Source: Jeotgalibacillus terrae
GTDB lineage: Bacteria; Bacillota; Bacilli; Bacillales; Jeotgalibacillaceae
Length of the DNA: 64,000 nucleotides
Assembly: GCF_016908195.1 (NCBI RefSeq)
Contig: NZ_JAFBDK010000008.1
Coordinates: 1-64,000, forward strand
Direction of reading: 5' to 3'
A model generated the notes under the pieces. It searched no databases. It was not told the origin of the DNA and worked only from the letters and a program-made list of their open reading frames with translations. Position numbers and translations under genes: made by a program. Of this stretch, positions 17,997 through 29,032 are shown one piece after another. Each line of letters starts with the position of its first letter. The stretch's first letter is position 1.

Positions 17997-19376
17997 TTAA
18001 AATAATTTACCCTGCTTATACAGGATTGTTGAGAGTTTCATAACTGAGTGAATATAGCAGTTTTGACGAAGGGAGTGTGGGTCTCCAAAATATTTGGGTA
18101 AAATGGTTTCCATTGTTCCCTGCATCTTATCGTAAAGCTTTTTATAGATCTGCTCTTCAGAGTAAAATTGTGTTTCCCTGCCCTGCAGCCATTCAAAGTA
18201 CGATACGATTACACCGCCGGCATTTGCGAGAATGTCCGGAATAATGACGACACCTTTATCATTCAGATAATCATCTGCTTCTGCTGTAACAGGTGCATTG
18301 GCACCTTCTACAATCACGCTTGCTTTAATCTCTTCTTTGTTTCCATTATGAATCTGCTCTTCAAGTGCAGCCAGAAACAGAACGTCTACATCCATCGTCA
18401 GGACTTCATCTCTATGCAGAATGTCCGCCTGGATACCGCTTTCTTTCAATAGCTCATCAGTATGAGGCAGATCCCCCTGGTTCGACGCAGTGTATTTGAC
18501 CAGGGTTGGAATATCCAGTCCATCTTCGTTATATAATGTGCAATTCCGGTCACTGACTGCCACTATTTTATTCTGAAGGTCTTTACATTGATAAGCTTCC
18601 AGCGCAGTTACTGAACCAACATTACCAAATCCTTGCACAGCAACTTTAAGAGGCTTTTCATAGAGTTCCAGTGCGGTTTTCGCATAAGGACTTCCTGTTT
18701 TTTCAAGCCATGACTTTTGTTTATGAATAAAATCTGACATTGTATAGCGGAATGTAAAGTAAACCCCTTTTCCTGTCGCTTCACGTCTTCCGAGAGAACC
18801 GCCGTTAATGACGCTTTTCCCTGTAAAGCTTCCTCTGTATGGCTGACCCGGCTTAATATTTTTATATTCACCCATCATCCAGTCCATCTCACGCTCACCG
18901 CTCCCCATGTCAGGAGCAGGTATATCTTTATCAGGACCAATCACGTCTGCGAAATACTGAACATATTTTTTAGAGATCAGGTTGAGTTCCTTAGGAGTAA
19001 ATTCACGCGGGTTTACAACCACGCCTCCTTTACCTCCGCCAAATGGAACATCGTGCAGCGAATTTTTCAGTGTCATCAGGAAAGCAAGATTAATGACTTC
19101 CTCTTCATTGACCGATTCATGAAAACGAATACCGCCTTTGTAAGGCCCCATCGCATTATTATGCTGAACTCTGAAAGCAGGAATCCGCACAATTTCCCCT
19201 TTTTCAAGAACAATCCTCAAAAAAGATTTATGTATTTTGTTAGGAGTAGATAAAACTGCCCCTAGAGATGAAAACGCTTTCTTTCTTGGCGCATCCTTGA
19301 GGTCCGGTAAAAACATATCATCGTCCATGAGTGCATCGAGTGATTCCTGTACAATTGATCTGGTCTGATATTGCAT
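17997..19376 (-). CDS. Glutamate dehydrogenase (Glu/Leu/Phe/Val family)
   Basis: 459 residues, longer than the roughly 425-residue RocG/GudB. The N-terminal substrate domain has the K-rich blocks MGPYKGGIRF and PFGGGKGGVVVNP (catalytic Lys), then PAPDMGSGEREMDWM. The NAD(P) domain has AVQGFGNVGS. C-terminal VEGANAPVTAEAD and IPDILANAGGVIVSYFEW are typical of hexameric GDH. It interconverts glutamate and 2-oxoglutarate plus ammonium. Leucine dehydrogenase is less likely on length and motif pattern. Monocistronic. Confidence 0.88.
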   Translation of the reverse strand: MQYQTRSIVQESLDALMDDDMFLPDLKDAPRKKAFSSLGAVLSTPNKIHKSFLRIVLEKGEIVRIPAFRVQHNNAMGPYKGGIRFHESVNEEEVINLAFLMTLKNSLHDVPFGGGKGGVVVNPREFTPKELNLISKKYVQYFADVIGPDKDIPAPDMGSGEREMDWMMGEYKNIKPGQPYRGSFTGKSVINGGSLGRREATGKGVYFTFRYTMSDFIHKQKSWLEKTGSPYAKTALELYEKPLKVAVQGFGNVGSVTALEAYQCKDLQNKIVAVSDRNCTLYNEDGLDIPTLVKYTASNQGDLPHTDELLKESGIQADILHRDEVLTMDVDVLFLAALEEQIHNGNKEEIKASVIVEGANAPVTAEADDYLNDKGVVIIPDILANAGGVIVSYFEWLQGRETQFYSEEQIYKKLYDKMQGTMETILPKYFGDPHSLRQNCYIHSVMKLSTILYKQGKLF

Positions 19377-19487
19377 GTTTATTCCCCCTTAATGAGATTA
19401 AAAAGTGCTTATAAAGACCGTACCCTAATTGACCTAGTTGTGTAAAGGAATGAGAGCAGAGATCGTGTCCCTGCCCCCTTCACTTTT

Positions 19488-19761
19488 CTTCTTGTCCAGC
19501 TCCGGCAGGCAGGGGCTAGTGTGCTTCCCTCAGCTCCTTAAGATAAGTCAACATCGATTCACTTCATTCATCGTGTTTCCTTTATCTCAATTCGCTTCAG
19601 TCCAGCACATACGCCCCTAAACGCCTTCCTCCGCTTTTCTTTTGTCCAGTTCCAGCAGGCAGGTCCTCGAGTCATAAGCCACAATGAGAAAATGGGGAAG
19701 GTCGCCCATTTCTCTCATTGCGTCTTATGCTTGTCGGACCTAATCGCCTGCTTCCACTTTT
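19488..19761 (-). repeat. Composite palindromic repeat, inverted copy (two units)
   Basis: Read on the minus strand: a 123-bp unit (19639-19761) followed by a 151-bp unit (19488-19638), each beginning AAAAG[CT]GGA and ending with CTGGA(A/G)CTGGAC. The same pair in the same order is at 38107-38378. Each unit can fold on itself (AGGTCC with GGACCT, CATAAG with CTTATG, a long GAGAAATGGG stem). No ORF. A degenerate start of a third unit follows near 19487. Confidence 0.85.
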
Positions 19762-19766
19762 CTTTA

Positions 19767-20609
19767 TCATTCATCTTTTCCAAAGTTCATCCGGGCGTAT
19801 CTTCCGCGGATAATTTCGTAGATGGCGTAGAGAATTAAGCCTGCTGCTGCAAGGCCCAGCAGTACCTGGCCGTATGGCTGTGAGGCGATTTCTCCGAGTG
19901 CCCCATCGAGACCCTTTGATTGATCAGGATTTGCTGTGATGGCAGTTTGAATAAAGAAAAAACCGACCATTGAAAGTACAATCCCGCGGGCAATCAGACC
20001 GATCTTACCGGCTTTTCTTGCCACTCTTTTTTCATGTTCATTCATATCATTGAGGATAAACTTGCTCATAAATTTCTCTTTATAACCACTGTAAAGGTTG
20101 TAAAGTCCATATATAATGATGCCTGCGCCTAACAGGCCTACCAGAAATTGACCAAATGGCTGTCCGAGCAGCATAGCAGAAATCGTCTGCTCTGAGTTTC
20201 CTCCTCCACTTCCGGCATGCATAGCAATCTGAATCGCAGAAACCGCTAATCCTCCATAAATCACACCGCTGATTGCATAAGCAATTCTTGAGCCAATCCC
20301 CTTTGCGTCATTTCCTTTATGCTGAGGATCAAATATAGCGCGGATAAATTCCCATATCACATAAAAAATAAGCCCGATTCCAACAATCCATAACAGAATT
20401 TCCCCAAAAGGGAGTGTCGCAACCTGTTGCATGGCACCTGATGTATCAGTCGTCTCACCGCCGCCTACGCCAAGCGCTGCAAGAAGGGCAAGAATCCCTA
20501 CGATGCCATATACAGCACCTTTTGACATGTAACCAAAACGTCCCATCCGTCGTACCCAGGGCTTTACTTCTTCCTTTGTATCATTTGATTTCATCGTCAT
20601 TTGACTCAT
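19767..20609 (-). CDS. DUF1206 membrane protein, three repeats
   Basis: 280 residues from the ATG at 20609. Three tandem DUF1206 units of about 85 residues, each with two membrane helices and a G(R/K)xGYxxKGxVYG...LPFG/QPFG/QPYG pattern (GRFGYMSKGAVYGIVG, ISGVIYGGLA, GKIGLIARGIVLS). Function unknown. It lies 14 bp downstream of the LTA-synthase-like gene and is probably in one transcript with it. Confidence 0.88.
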   Translation of the reverse strand: MSQMTMKSNDTKEEVKPWVRRMGRFGYMSKGAVYGIVGILALLAALGVGGGETTDTSGAMQQVATLPFGEILLWIVGIGLIFYVIWEFIRAIFDPQHKGNDAKGIGSRIAYAISGVIYGGLAVSAIQIAMHAGSGGGNSEQTISAMLLGQPFGQFLVGLLGAGIIIYGLYNLYSGYKEKFMSKFILNDMNEHEKRVARKAGKIGLIARGIVLSMVGFFFIQTAITANPDQSKGLDGALGEIASQPYGQVLLGLAAAGLILYAIYEIIRGRYARMNFGKDE

Positions 20610-20623
20610 GCTTTTCACATCCT

Positions 20624-22486
20624 TTATTCTTCTATTGATTCGCCTTTCAACTGGCCTACAGCATTCTTTTTAATAATCGTATCTGACATCCTTAAGTGAG
20701 AGGCAGCTTCATACAGCATTGGCGCACAATTTTCCTTGTCCGTCAGTTCTTCACTTTCAAGACTGTAGCAGTTTCCGTTTTCCCGTTCACTCGTCAGATC
20801 CGCTTCATAATAATAACCGTCATAAATGTAAGATCCGTCTCTGAATACTGTGAGTCTAGGATCATCGCTTAATAAAGACTCACCCATCATGTACCCTTTA
20901 TCGAGTCCAAGTAATGAAAGGATTGTAGGTGCAATATCCACCTGACCGCCAGTCTGTTCCATCACTTCCCCTTCACTCATATTTGGCAGCTTCATAAACA
21001 AAGGTACTTTTCTGCCCAGATTAAGATAATCCACTGCAGATTCAGCTTCTGCCATTTCAGCCATATCTCTTCCCGGTTCCTGTAATCCGCTGTCATGATC
21101 TCCGTAAGCTACGATCAGTGCATCATCCCATATTCCCTCATCCTTTAGCTTGTTAATCAGCGCGCCAAAGGCCTGGTCTACAAAATGAATATTGTGGTAA
21201 TAATTTTGAATGATCTCTTCATCAATGCTGTCCAGGTTCAGCTCTTTTTTCTCATCCGGAAAATCATATGGCGTGTGACTAGTCAAAGCTACCATGAAAG
21301 CATAAAAAGGGTCACTCATCTCCATCATGCGATCCACTGAAGATAAAAAGAAGTCTTCATCGTTCAGCGTCAGACCAATCACATCGCCTTCCGGAAAATC
21401 TTTTATACTGTAAAAGTGATCAAACCCAAAGTTTTCATAAACATCATCCCGGTTCCAAAACGTTCTTTCAAATGCATGAAAGGCAGCTGTTTCATATCCC
21501 TCGGCTTCCATTTTCTCAGGAAGAGAATCATATGAATGGTCCGGATATCTCGTATACACAGACCCTGCTTTCAACGGATAAAAAGACGTATTTAACATGA
21601 ATTCGGCATCAGACGTTCTGCCCTGATGTGTCTGATGATAAAAGTTAGGAAAATACATGACCTCTTCTTTGTAATCATTTAAAAACGGGGTCAGCTCCTG
21701 TCCGTCTATTTCCTGATCAATTACTGATGTCTGAAAAGATTCCAGCTGGATCACAATGACATTCGGCTGTCCGTCAATCACTGCCTCTTCAGAAGAACCT
21801 CTGTTACTATCAAAAAACTGCTGCATTTCCCGTAATTGAAGGGATGTCAGGGTTTTTTCTTCAAAGAACTGATCATCCAGCTCTCTGCCAATATCAAGCA
21901 CGTGATGCCCAAGCATACCTGTCTTGAAATAGTTTCTCATATTTGAAAGAGAATCCTGTACAAGCCATTCATCTCTGTCTGCTGCATTAATCACAAGCGG
22001 TGTAAAAAACAGTACTGCCCCCGCAGCAAGTGCAACAAACGCTGATTTAGATCGTTTCTTAGCCGGATAATCCGAGAAACGGCGCTTACGGTCTTTCAGC
22101 AAAAGCGCTCCCCAGATAAATGTATCGGCAAAAAGCAGAAAATCAGCCGGATAAATCAGATCTTCAAGTCCACCTCCAACAGCACCCATCTGTGGAATCT
22201 GGATAATGAGAGCAACCGATAAGAAATCAGTAAAATAGCGATAGTACCAGATATTAGACGCAATCAGGATAGTCAATAATATGCTCAGGTAAAACAAAAT
22301 CCATCTTCTGACGCGCGGTGAGATCCACAGAGACCAGAATGAAATCAGAATAAGTGCACCTAAACTGACAAAAAATAAATTCACTCCAAAATAAGTATTC
22401 GTAGCGGGACCCACTACAATTAATTTAATCAGAAGTATAAGTATAAATAGTATATAGTCTCCGTACATCAACCATAATTTTTTCAA
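20624..22486 (-). CDS. LTA synthase family sulfatase-fold protein
   Basis: 620 residues from a TTG at 22486 with GGAGGAGG 7 bp upstream. Five N-terminal membrane helices are followed by an extracellular alkaline-phosphatase-like domain from about 230. Motifs are VIQLESFQ, the nucleophile Thr291 in QGRTSDAEF (equivalent of S. aureus LtaS Thr300), LTSHTPYDFP and YGDHDSGL. It transfers glycerol phosphate to lipoteichoic acid chains or primers. Bacillales have several paralogues, so the exact role is open. A sigma-B-like promoter lies upstream. Confidence 0.9.
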   Translation of the reverse strand: MKKLWLMYGDYILFILILLIKLIVVGPATNTYFGVNLFFVSLGALILISFWSLWISPRVRRWILFYLSILLTILIASNIWYYRYFTDFLSVALIIQIPQMGAVGGGLEDLIYPADFLLFADTFIWGALLLKDRKRRFSDYPAKKRSKSAFVALAAGAVLFFTPLVINAADRDEWLVQDSLSNMRNYFKTGMLGHHVLDIGRELDDQFFEEKTLTSLQLREMQQFFDSNRGSSEEAVIDGQPNVIVIQLESFQTSVIDQEIDGQELTPFLNDYKEEVMYFPNFYHQTHQGRTSDAEFMLNTSFYPLKAGSVYTRYPDHSYDSLPEKMEAEGYETAAFHAFERTFWNRDDVYENFGFDHFYSIKDFPEGDVIGLTLNDEDFFLSSVDRMMEMSDPFYAFMVALTSHTPYDFPDEKKELNLDSIDEEIIQNYYHNIHFVDQAFGALINKLKDEGIWDDALIVAYGDHDSGLQEPGRDMAEMAEAESAVDYLNLGRKVPLFMKLPNMSEGEVMEQTGGQVDIAPTILSLLGLDKGYMMGESLLSDDPRLTVFRDGSYIYDGYYYEADLTSERENGNCYSLESEELTDKENCAPMLYEAASHLRMSDTIIKKNAVGQLKGESIEE

Positions 22487-22512
22487 TTGTTAACCTCCTC
22501 CCGTGTTAACCT

Positions 22513-22537
22513 TTACCCCTTGTAACTGCGTCGTAAC
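22513..22537 (-). promoter_or_regulatory. Candidate sigma-B promoter for the LtaS-like/DUF1206 pair
   Basis: Minus strand GTTACG (22532-22537), 13-nt spacer, GGGTAA (22513-22518). About 27 bp before the TTG start. The -35 is weak. Confidence 0.4.
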
Positions 22538-22566
22538 CTGAATGCAACACGGAAAATTCATTTAAA

Positions 22567-22592
22567 AAGCTGAGACAAATATGCCTCAGCTT
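22567..22592 (-). terminator. Terminator of the chemoreceptor gene
   Basis: AAGCTGAG (22567-22574) pairs with CTCAGCTT (22585-22592). On the minus strand it is followed by TTTAAATG. It lies about 40 bp past the stop. Confidence 0.75.
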
Positions 22593-22632
22593 CCATTTAT
22601 AACCTGTTCTCTATTAACACTTCATGTACACA

Positions 22633-24426
<1,794 letters not shown>

Positions 24427-24473
24427 TTAAGGAATTAAATAGTTCTTTCGACTTACAAAATATATTAAAAAAA

Positions 24474-24496
24474 CGATTAGCATTAAATGCTAATCG
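24474..24496 (-). terminator. Terminator of the EamA transporter gene
   Basis: CGATTAGCA paired with TGCTAATCG, followed on the minus strand by TTTTTTTAAT. Confidence 0.85.
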
Positions 24497-24504
24497 GCTT
24501 TATA

Positions 24505-25422
24505 TTAATCTCCCTCTACAGAACGCCTACTCCGCTGGAACCAGTGATCCACTGCCCCACTGCCGCCTAAAACGCCCGCAACAATAAGTGTGAACCCTGC
24601 GATTTGTCCTATATACACCGGTTCTCCCAAAAGCAGCGCAGCTCCTGTAATTGAAAACAACAAATTTAAATTTGTAAACACAGCTGACTCACTCGGCCCG
24701 ATCAGGCGGATCGCATTGTTATAGATCATATGACCGATACCTGTTGCGATAAATGCTGAGCTGAAGAATATTGCATAATGATACCCTTCCCCCTGAACCA
24801 GTGACTGATAACCACCCGGCTCAGTAAGCAGACTGATCATCCCCAGCAATATTGCCCCTGTGATCATCATCCAGCCCGTTAAGACAAACACATTCAGGTC
24901 TACTGAGATCTTTTTAATCAATACAAAGCTGATCGCCTGGGTAACAGCTGCAAGAAGGATATACCAGTCACCAGCAGCAATTTGAATCTGCCCGCTGCTC
25001 CCCGCTGCCATAACAAGGAACACACCCCCAAAGCCAACCAGAATCCCGGCAGCTTTCAGCAGGGTAAGGCGTGCTTTGAGAAAGATGACAGCCGCAATAG
25101 CCGTCAGAATGGGAATCAGTCCAAGAATCAGCCCTGTATTGACAGCAGTAGTCCCTTTCAGACCAATCGACAGAAAGTAGTGGTGACCCACTATATTGAA
25201 CAGACTGATTAACAGGATCACCCCAAAGTCTTTCACCCCTGGAACGGTCCATTTCTTCTGGAGCGCCAGCACAGTCAGTACCACAAGACCTGCTGTGAGA
25301 ATTCTGACAGATGTCATCGCGACAGGAGAAAATTCCTCTACCAGTACTTTTAAAGCGACAACATTCAGCCCCCACGCCACCATAATAGAGACCAGCCATA
25401 TAAATGCATTCGATTGCGTCAT
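24505..25422 (-). CDS. EamA/DMT-superfamily exporter
   Basis: 305 residues from the ATG at 25422 (AGGTGA 5 bp upstream). Ten hydrophobic helices in two EamA repeats, with WGLNVVALKVLVEEFSPVAMTSVR in the first. Such proteins export amino acids or other metabolites; the substrate is not predictable. It starts 16 bp after the MOSC gene, likely one transcript. Confidence 0.88.
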   Translation of the reverse strand: MTQSNAFIWLVSIMVAWGLNVVALKVLVEEFSPVAMTSVRILTAGLVVLTVLALQKKWTVPGVKDFGVILLISLFNIVGHHYFLSIGLKGTTAVNTGLILGLIPILTAIAAVIFLKARLTLLKAAGILVGFGGVFLVMAAGSSGQIQIAAGDWYILLAAVTQAISFVLIKKISVDLNVFVLTGWMMITGAILLGMISLLTEPGGYQSLVQGEGYHYAIFFSSAFIATGIGHMIYNNAIRLIGPSESAVFTNLNLLFSITGAALLLGEPVYIGQIAGFTLIVAGVLGGSGAVDHWFQRSRRSVEGD

Positions 25423-25438
25423 TTCTTCACCTGATTTC

Positions 25439-26083
25439 CTATAGTTGATTACGTTTTTCAATTAATTTCGGCTTTAACGTGTTAGATAAAGCCTGCGCTT
25501 CAAGCACGCGATCATACTGGACCGATGTTGGAGACTTTGAAAACAGCAGTTCATTCACTTCCTGTACAGAAACACCTGCCTGATCTCTGCTGATCAGTTT
25601 CAGGTGGTCACCTGGCTTAACCATTCCTTCCTGCAGCACTCTGAAATAAAATCCTGTAAAGCCGGACTCTCTCATTCTTACAATCAATTCAGGTTTATTG
25701 TATTTAGCGGCAATTTTAAAGCAAGGCTGTCTCGGTTCTGTCACTTCAATCACTGCTTCGCCAAATTCAAAGCGGTCCCCGATATGCGTGTTGCGCTCAT
25801 CAAGACCCACAGCCGTTATATTTTCCCCGAACAGCGCACTGCCATCCTGCATCTCCATCCACCCGTCCCAAAAACCGTAGTGATCATATGGATACAGACA
25901 AAGCGCTTTTTCTGTGCCGCCATGATGCTCGGGTGTCTGTTCATCTTCAGCAAGTCCCGTCCGCGATAAAAACATCTCTTTCTCAATCGGCCGCTTCAGC
26001 AGCGCACTCGGAAAAGTCTTTTTACCAAAAGTAAGTTCAGTAATTTTAGCTGTATGTATTGCACGAACATGATAAGTTGTCAT
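25439..26083 (-). CDS. MOSC domain protein, YiiM-like
   Basis: 214 residues. MOSC domain with LFGENITAVGLDE, IGDRFEFGEAVIEVTEPRQPCFKI (conserved Cys) and a C-terminal three-helix extension typical of YiiM. YiiM-type MOSC proteins handle molybdenum cofactor for reduction of N-hydroxylated compounds; the activity here is inferred from family. First gene of a pair with the EamA exporter. Confidence 0.88.
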   Translation of the reverse strand: MTTYHVRAIHTAKITELTFGKKTFPSALLKRPIEKEMFLSRTGLAEDEQTPEHHGGTEKALCLYPYDHYGFWDGWMEMQDGSALFGENITAVGLDERNTHIGDRFEFGEAVIEVTEPRQPCFKIAAKYNKPELIVRMRESGFTGFYFRVLQEGMVKPGDHLKLISRDQAGVSVQEVNELLFSKSPTSVQYDRVLEAQALSNTLKPKLIEKRNQL

Positions 26084-26106
26084 GATTAATCCCTCGCTTT
26101 AGTCGT

Positions 26107-26309
26107 TTGGCTTTGTTAAAGGTAAATGTTGTTTTAGCACAGCTGGTGATTGCAGCGGAAGGGGACGACTCCAGCAGGAGAAGCCGGACAGGTGAGACCC
26201 CGCAAGCGCCTCGCGCTGAGGAGGTCCGATTGAACCGGAGCCAAAAGACGGCTCATGCGGAAAGCGTTCCCCTGGAGCGGAAGTCAACAGCCAAACTTAA
26301 CAAAGCCAA
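26107..26309 (-). repeat. MITE-like dispersed repeat, full-length inverted copy
   Basis: 203 bp bounded by perfect 13-bp terminal inverted repeats, TTGGCTTTGTTAA at 26107-26119 and its complement at 26297-26309. The interior is the reverse complement of 13214-13395, with an extra segment around 26220-26260. It fills the gap between the MOSC and GabD-like genes. Confidence 0.85.
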
Positions 26310-26411
26310 TCCTTTAAATAATCAAACATTCATAGTATACCGCACTTTAAGATTGAACTGAAATTGAACAGGGTAGAGATAGAGTAAATCATAAAATCAG
26401 GAGTGATCACA

Positions 26412-27836
26412 TTGGATACATATCTTCATATTATAAACGGACATGAGACAGGGCAGGATCTCGAAACAATTGATGTCATTAATCCTGCTACAACAGAAAC
26501 GATTGCAACAGTTCCAAAAGGCGGGACAGACGAAGCTGTTAAAGCAGTAGACGCCGCACATACTGCCTTTAAAGACTGGTCTCAGCGCAACACGTATGAA
26601 CGCAGCGCCCTGCTGATGAAGTGGGCCGACCTGATTGATGAGCATACAGACGAACTCGCACGCTTAATGACAATCGAACAGGGCAAGCCGCTGAAAGAAG
26701 CAGCCGGCGAGATTTCATATGCGAACGGATTTATTAAATGGTTTGCCGAAGAAGGAAAGCGTGTCTATGGCGAGACGATTCCTTCCTCTAAAGGAGAAAG
26801 ACGATTATTTGTTCACAAACAGCCGGTCGGCGTGACAGCCGTTATCACACCATGGAACTTCCCGGCAGCGATGATTACAAGGAAAGTGGCACCGGCACTC
26901 GCAACCGGCTGTACAGCAGTCATTAAGCCGGCTACAGCTACTCCATTGACGGCATTCCGTTTGGTCCAGCTGGCAAAAGAAGCAGGGATTCCGGACGGCG
27001 TATTGAACGTGGTCACCGGGAAATCGTCTGATATCAGTAAAGCATGGCTTGAAGATACACGTGTCAGAAAGCTGACTTTTACAGGCTCAACTGAAGTCGG
27101 AAAATCGCTGATGAAAGGCGCAGCAGATACAATGAAGAAAATCTCACTTGAGCTTGGCGGTCATGCGCCGGCAATTGTGATGGATGATGCTGATCTTGAA
27201 AAAGCAGTAGACGGCGTGATTGCGACTAAATTCAGAAACGCAGGTCAGACATGCGTATGTGCCAACCGCATTTACGTACACGAGGACATTGCTGATGCAT
27301 TCACAAAGCGCTTTACAGAAAAGGTTGAAGCTCTGAGACTTGGCGATGGTCTTGAAGAAGGGGTTGACCTTGGACCACTTATTGATGAAGATGCGATCGA
27401 AAAGGTTCAGAAACATATTGCTGATGCAAAAGAAAAAGGCGCAACGGTTGAAACAGGCGGCGAGCTTCGTGATGGTTTGTTCTTCAAGCAGACAGTTCTT
27501 TCAGGCGTGACAGATGATATGCTGTGTATGAATGAAGAAACGTTTGGCCCGGTTGCACCACTTACGACGTTTAAAACAGAAGAAGAAGTCATTGAACGTG
27601 CCAACGATTCGATCTATGGCCTTGCAGCTTATGTCTTTACCGAAAACATTTCTAAAGGGATCCGTATCAGCGAACAGCTGGAATACGGAATTGTCGGATT
27701 GAACGATGGCTTACCATCTGCTCCTGAAGCACCATTTGGCGGCTTTAAGCAGAGTGGTCTTGGCCGTGAAGGCGGTCATCAGGGTATTGAGGAGTTCCTT
27801 GAGACGAAGTTTATTTCGGTTGGACTCGACGAATAA
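26412..27836 (+). CDS. gabD: NAD(P)-dependent succinate-semialdehyde dehydrogenase
   Basis: 474 residues from the TTG at 26412 with AGGAG 8 bp upstream; a GTG at 26403 is too close to the site. ALDH superfamily: PWNFPAAMITRKVAPALATGC, FTGSTEVGKSL, Glu in LELGGHAP, catalytic Cys281 in NAGQTCVCANR, EETFGPVAPL and PFGGFKQSGLGREGG, the GabD/SSADH pattern. It oxidises succinate semialdehyde to succinate. No GABA transaminase nearby. Related aldehydes such as glutarate semialdehyde are possible substrates. Confidence 0.9.
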   Translation: MDTYLHIINGHETGQDLETIDVINPATTETIATVPKGGTDEAVKAVDAAHTAFKDWSQRNTYERSALLMKWADLIDEHTDELARLMTIEQGKPLKEAAGEISYANGFIKWFAEEGKRVYGETIPSSKGERRLFVHKQPVGVTAVITPWNFPAAMITRKVAPALATGCTAVIKPATATPLTAFRLVQLAKEAGIPDGVLNVVTGKSSDISKAWLEDTRVRKLTFTGSTEVGKSLMKGAADTMKKISLELGGHAPAIVMDDADLEKAVDGVIATKFRNAGQTCVCANRIYVHEDIADAFTKRFTEKVEALRLGDGLEEGVDLGPLIDEDAIEKVQKHIADAKEKGATVETGGELRDGLFFKQTVLSGVTDDMLCMNEETFGPVAPLTTFKTEEEVIERANDSIYGLAAYVFTENISKGIRISEQLEYGIVGLNDGLPSAPEAPFGGFKQSGLGREGGHQGIEEFLETKFISVGLDE

Positions 27837-27844
27837 TGCAAAAG

Positions 27845-27876
27845 GGGTGAGACACATAGTCTCACCCTTGTTTTTT
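27845..27876. terminator. Terminator of gabD, overlapping the GNAT stop
   Basis: GGGTGAGAC (27845-27853) pairs with GTCTCACCC (27859-27867), then TTGTTTTTT on the plus strand. The 3' arm contains the stop codon of the convergent gene. Confidence 0.85.
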
Positions 27877-28677
27877 GAAGTAAACCAGCTCTTTATCAAT
27901 TTGGAATCCTGCCCGCTGGTATAGTCTGATTGCGGTTTGGTTGGATTTGCTGACGCATAGCGTTAATGTTTCAGTTTGCCCTTCAGTGAATAGTTTTTTC
28001 ATTACTTCTCTGAGCAGAGCATAACCCGTACCTTTTCCCCTGGCCTCCTCATCCACTGCCAGATATTCAACTGACGCTTCTTTAAATACCGGATCAGATT
28101 CCGCATAAATATAACCAATTAACTCGTTACCGATTGATGCAACCAGCACTGGACGGTCCTCATTTGACCGTGCAATCACTGTTTCGGCGTTATAGTATGT
28201 ATCAGGAAAAGAGTTATTGTGCAGCTTTTTAAAAGCATCGTATTGGTGTGCCTTAAATGGCTGAACGTCTATATGTAAAGCTGATTCTTCAGTAAGAAAA
28301 CGATCTGCTTTTAAGATGGTTTCCTCTCCTTTTTTGTCTGCTCCGAGGCTTTCCATCCATGCGATGGCGCGGCGGTTTTTACTGCCGTAAAAGCCGTAAA
28401 GTACCGTGTTTTCAGGAACCTTTTTTAGAAGTTCATTTGCCCGTTCTGACCAATCTGTGTCACTTTGAACAAAAGGTCCCCACATTTCAGCTGAGCCTTC
28501 TTCGTAATCAAGCATTAAGAGATCGTCTCCGATCCAGTACATGTGATCATCCATCGATTCTTCACGGATTGTGTTCGCTATTTCATCCTGATCAGTGCCG
28601 CAATAGCCAACGTATTGCGCAGCATCCTGATTGGCACGTGCAATTAATGCCGCCGCATCTTCAATTGTCTTCATCAT
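27862..28677 (-). CDS. GNAT-family N-acetyltransferase
   Basis: 271 residues. The N-terminal half looks like a divergent, degenerate GNAT fold. The C-terminal half has the acetyl-CoA loop VDEEARGKGTGYALL and the NQTAIRLYQRAGF helix. Substrate unknown. It overlaps the end of the short Cys4 gene upstream by 17 bp, implying coupled expression. Confidence 0.85.
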   Translation of the reverse strand: MMKTIEDAAALIARANQDAAQYVGYCGTDQDEIANTIREESMDDHMYWIGDDLLMLDYEEGSAEMWGPFVQSDTDWSERANELLKKVPENTVLYGFYGSKNRRAIAWMESLGADKKGEETILKADRFLTEESALHIDVQPFKAHQYDAFKKLHNNSFPDTYYNAETVIARSNEDRPVLVASIGNELIGYIYAESDPVFKEASVEYLAVDEEARGKGTGYALLREVMKKLFTEGQTETLTLCVSKSNQTAIRLYQRAGFQIDKELVYFKKQG

Positions 28678-28798
28678 TCATTTCCTCCCAGCATTCATGA
28701 CAGTAAAGATCCTTGTCCTGATAGATGCCATCGAGGAAACCATCTGCACAATACACTGTTTTGCCGCATCTGATACATTGACCAACTTCTTCACGCAT
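28661..28798 (-). CDS. 45-residue Cys4 zinc-ribbon miniprotein
   Basis: ATG at 28798 with AGGGGTGG 5 bp upstream. The product contains CIRCGKTVYC and, about 25 residues later, YCHECW. That is two CxxC pairs able to bind zinc, with an acidic tail. The gene overlaps the GNAT start, and the GAGGAA within its 3' end serves as the GNAT ribosome site. The family is not recognised beyond a rubredoxin/zinc-ribbon-like knuckle pattern. Cysteine spacing, ribosome site and overlap support a real gene. Confidence 0.7.
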   Translation of the reverse strand: MREEVGQCIRCGKTVYCADGFLDGIYQDKDLYCHECWEEMNDEDN

Positions 28799-28867
28799 CT
28801 TACCACCCCTATTTCCATATTACACCTTTTGGATGTTTTTTACTAACCGGTTTACTGCGCTGCAGGC

Positions 28868-28965
28868 GGTGCTTTCCGCAGGGCGTGCGCTAAGCCTCCT
28901 CGAGCTTCGCTCTGCGGGGTCTTAGCTGTCACGCTTCTCCTGCTGGAGTCACCGCCTTCCGCTAC
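28868..28965 (+). repeat. Internal fragment of the MITE-like repeat
   Basis: Contains CTTTCCGCAGGGCGTGCG, GAGCTTCGCTCTGCGGGGTC, TGTCACGCTTCTCCTGCTGG. The TTGGCTTTGTTAA termini are missing. It is flanked instead by GGCGGTGCTTTCCGC and a GTCACCGCCTTCCGC inverted pair. Rest of 28799-29032 is non-coding. Confidence 0.7.
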
Positions 28966-29032
28966 GTTCACCTTAATCGTTAATATATAACGATATGGCA
29001 CTTAAATATTTGGAGGCTTTGTATACTCGTTA

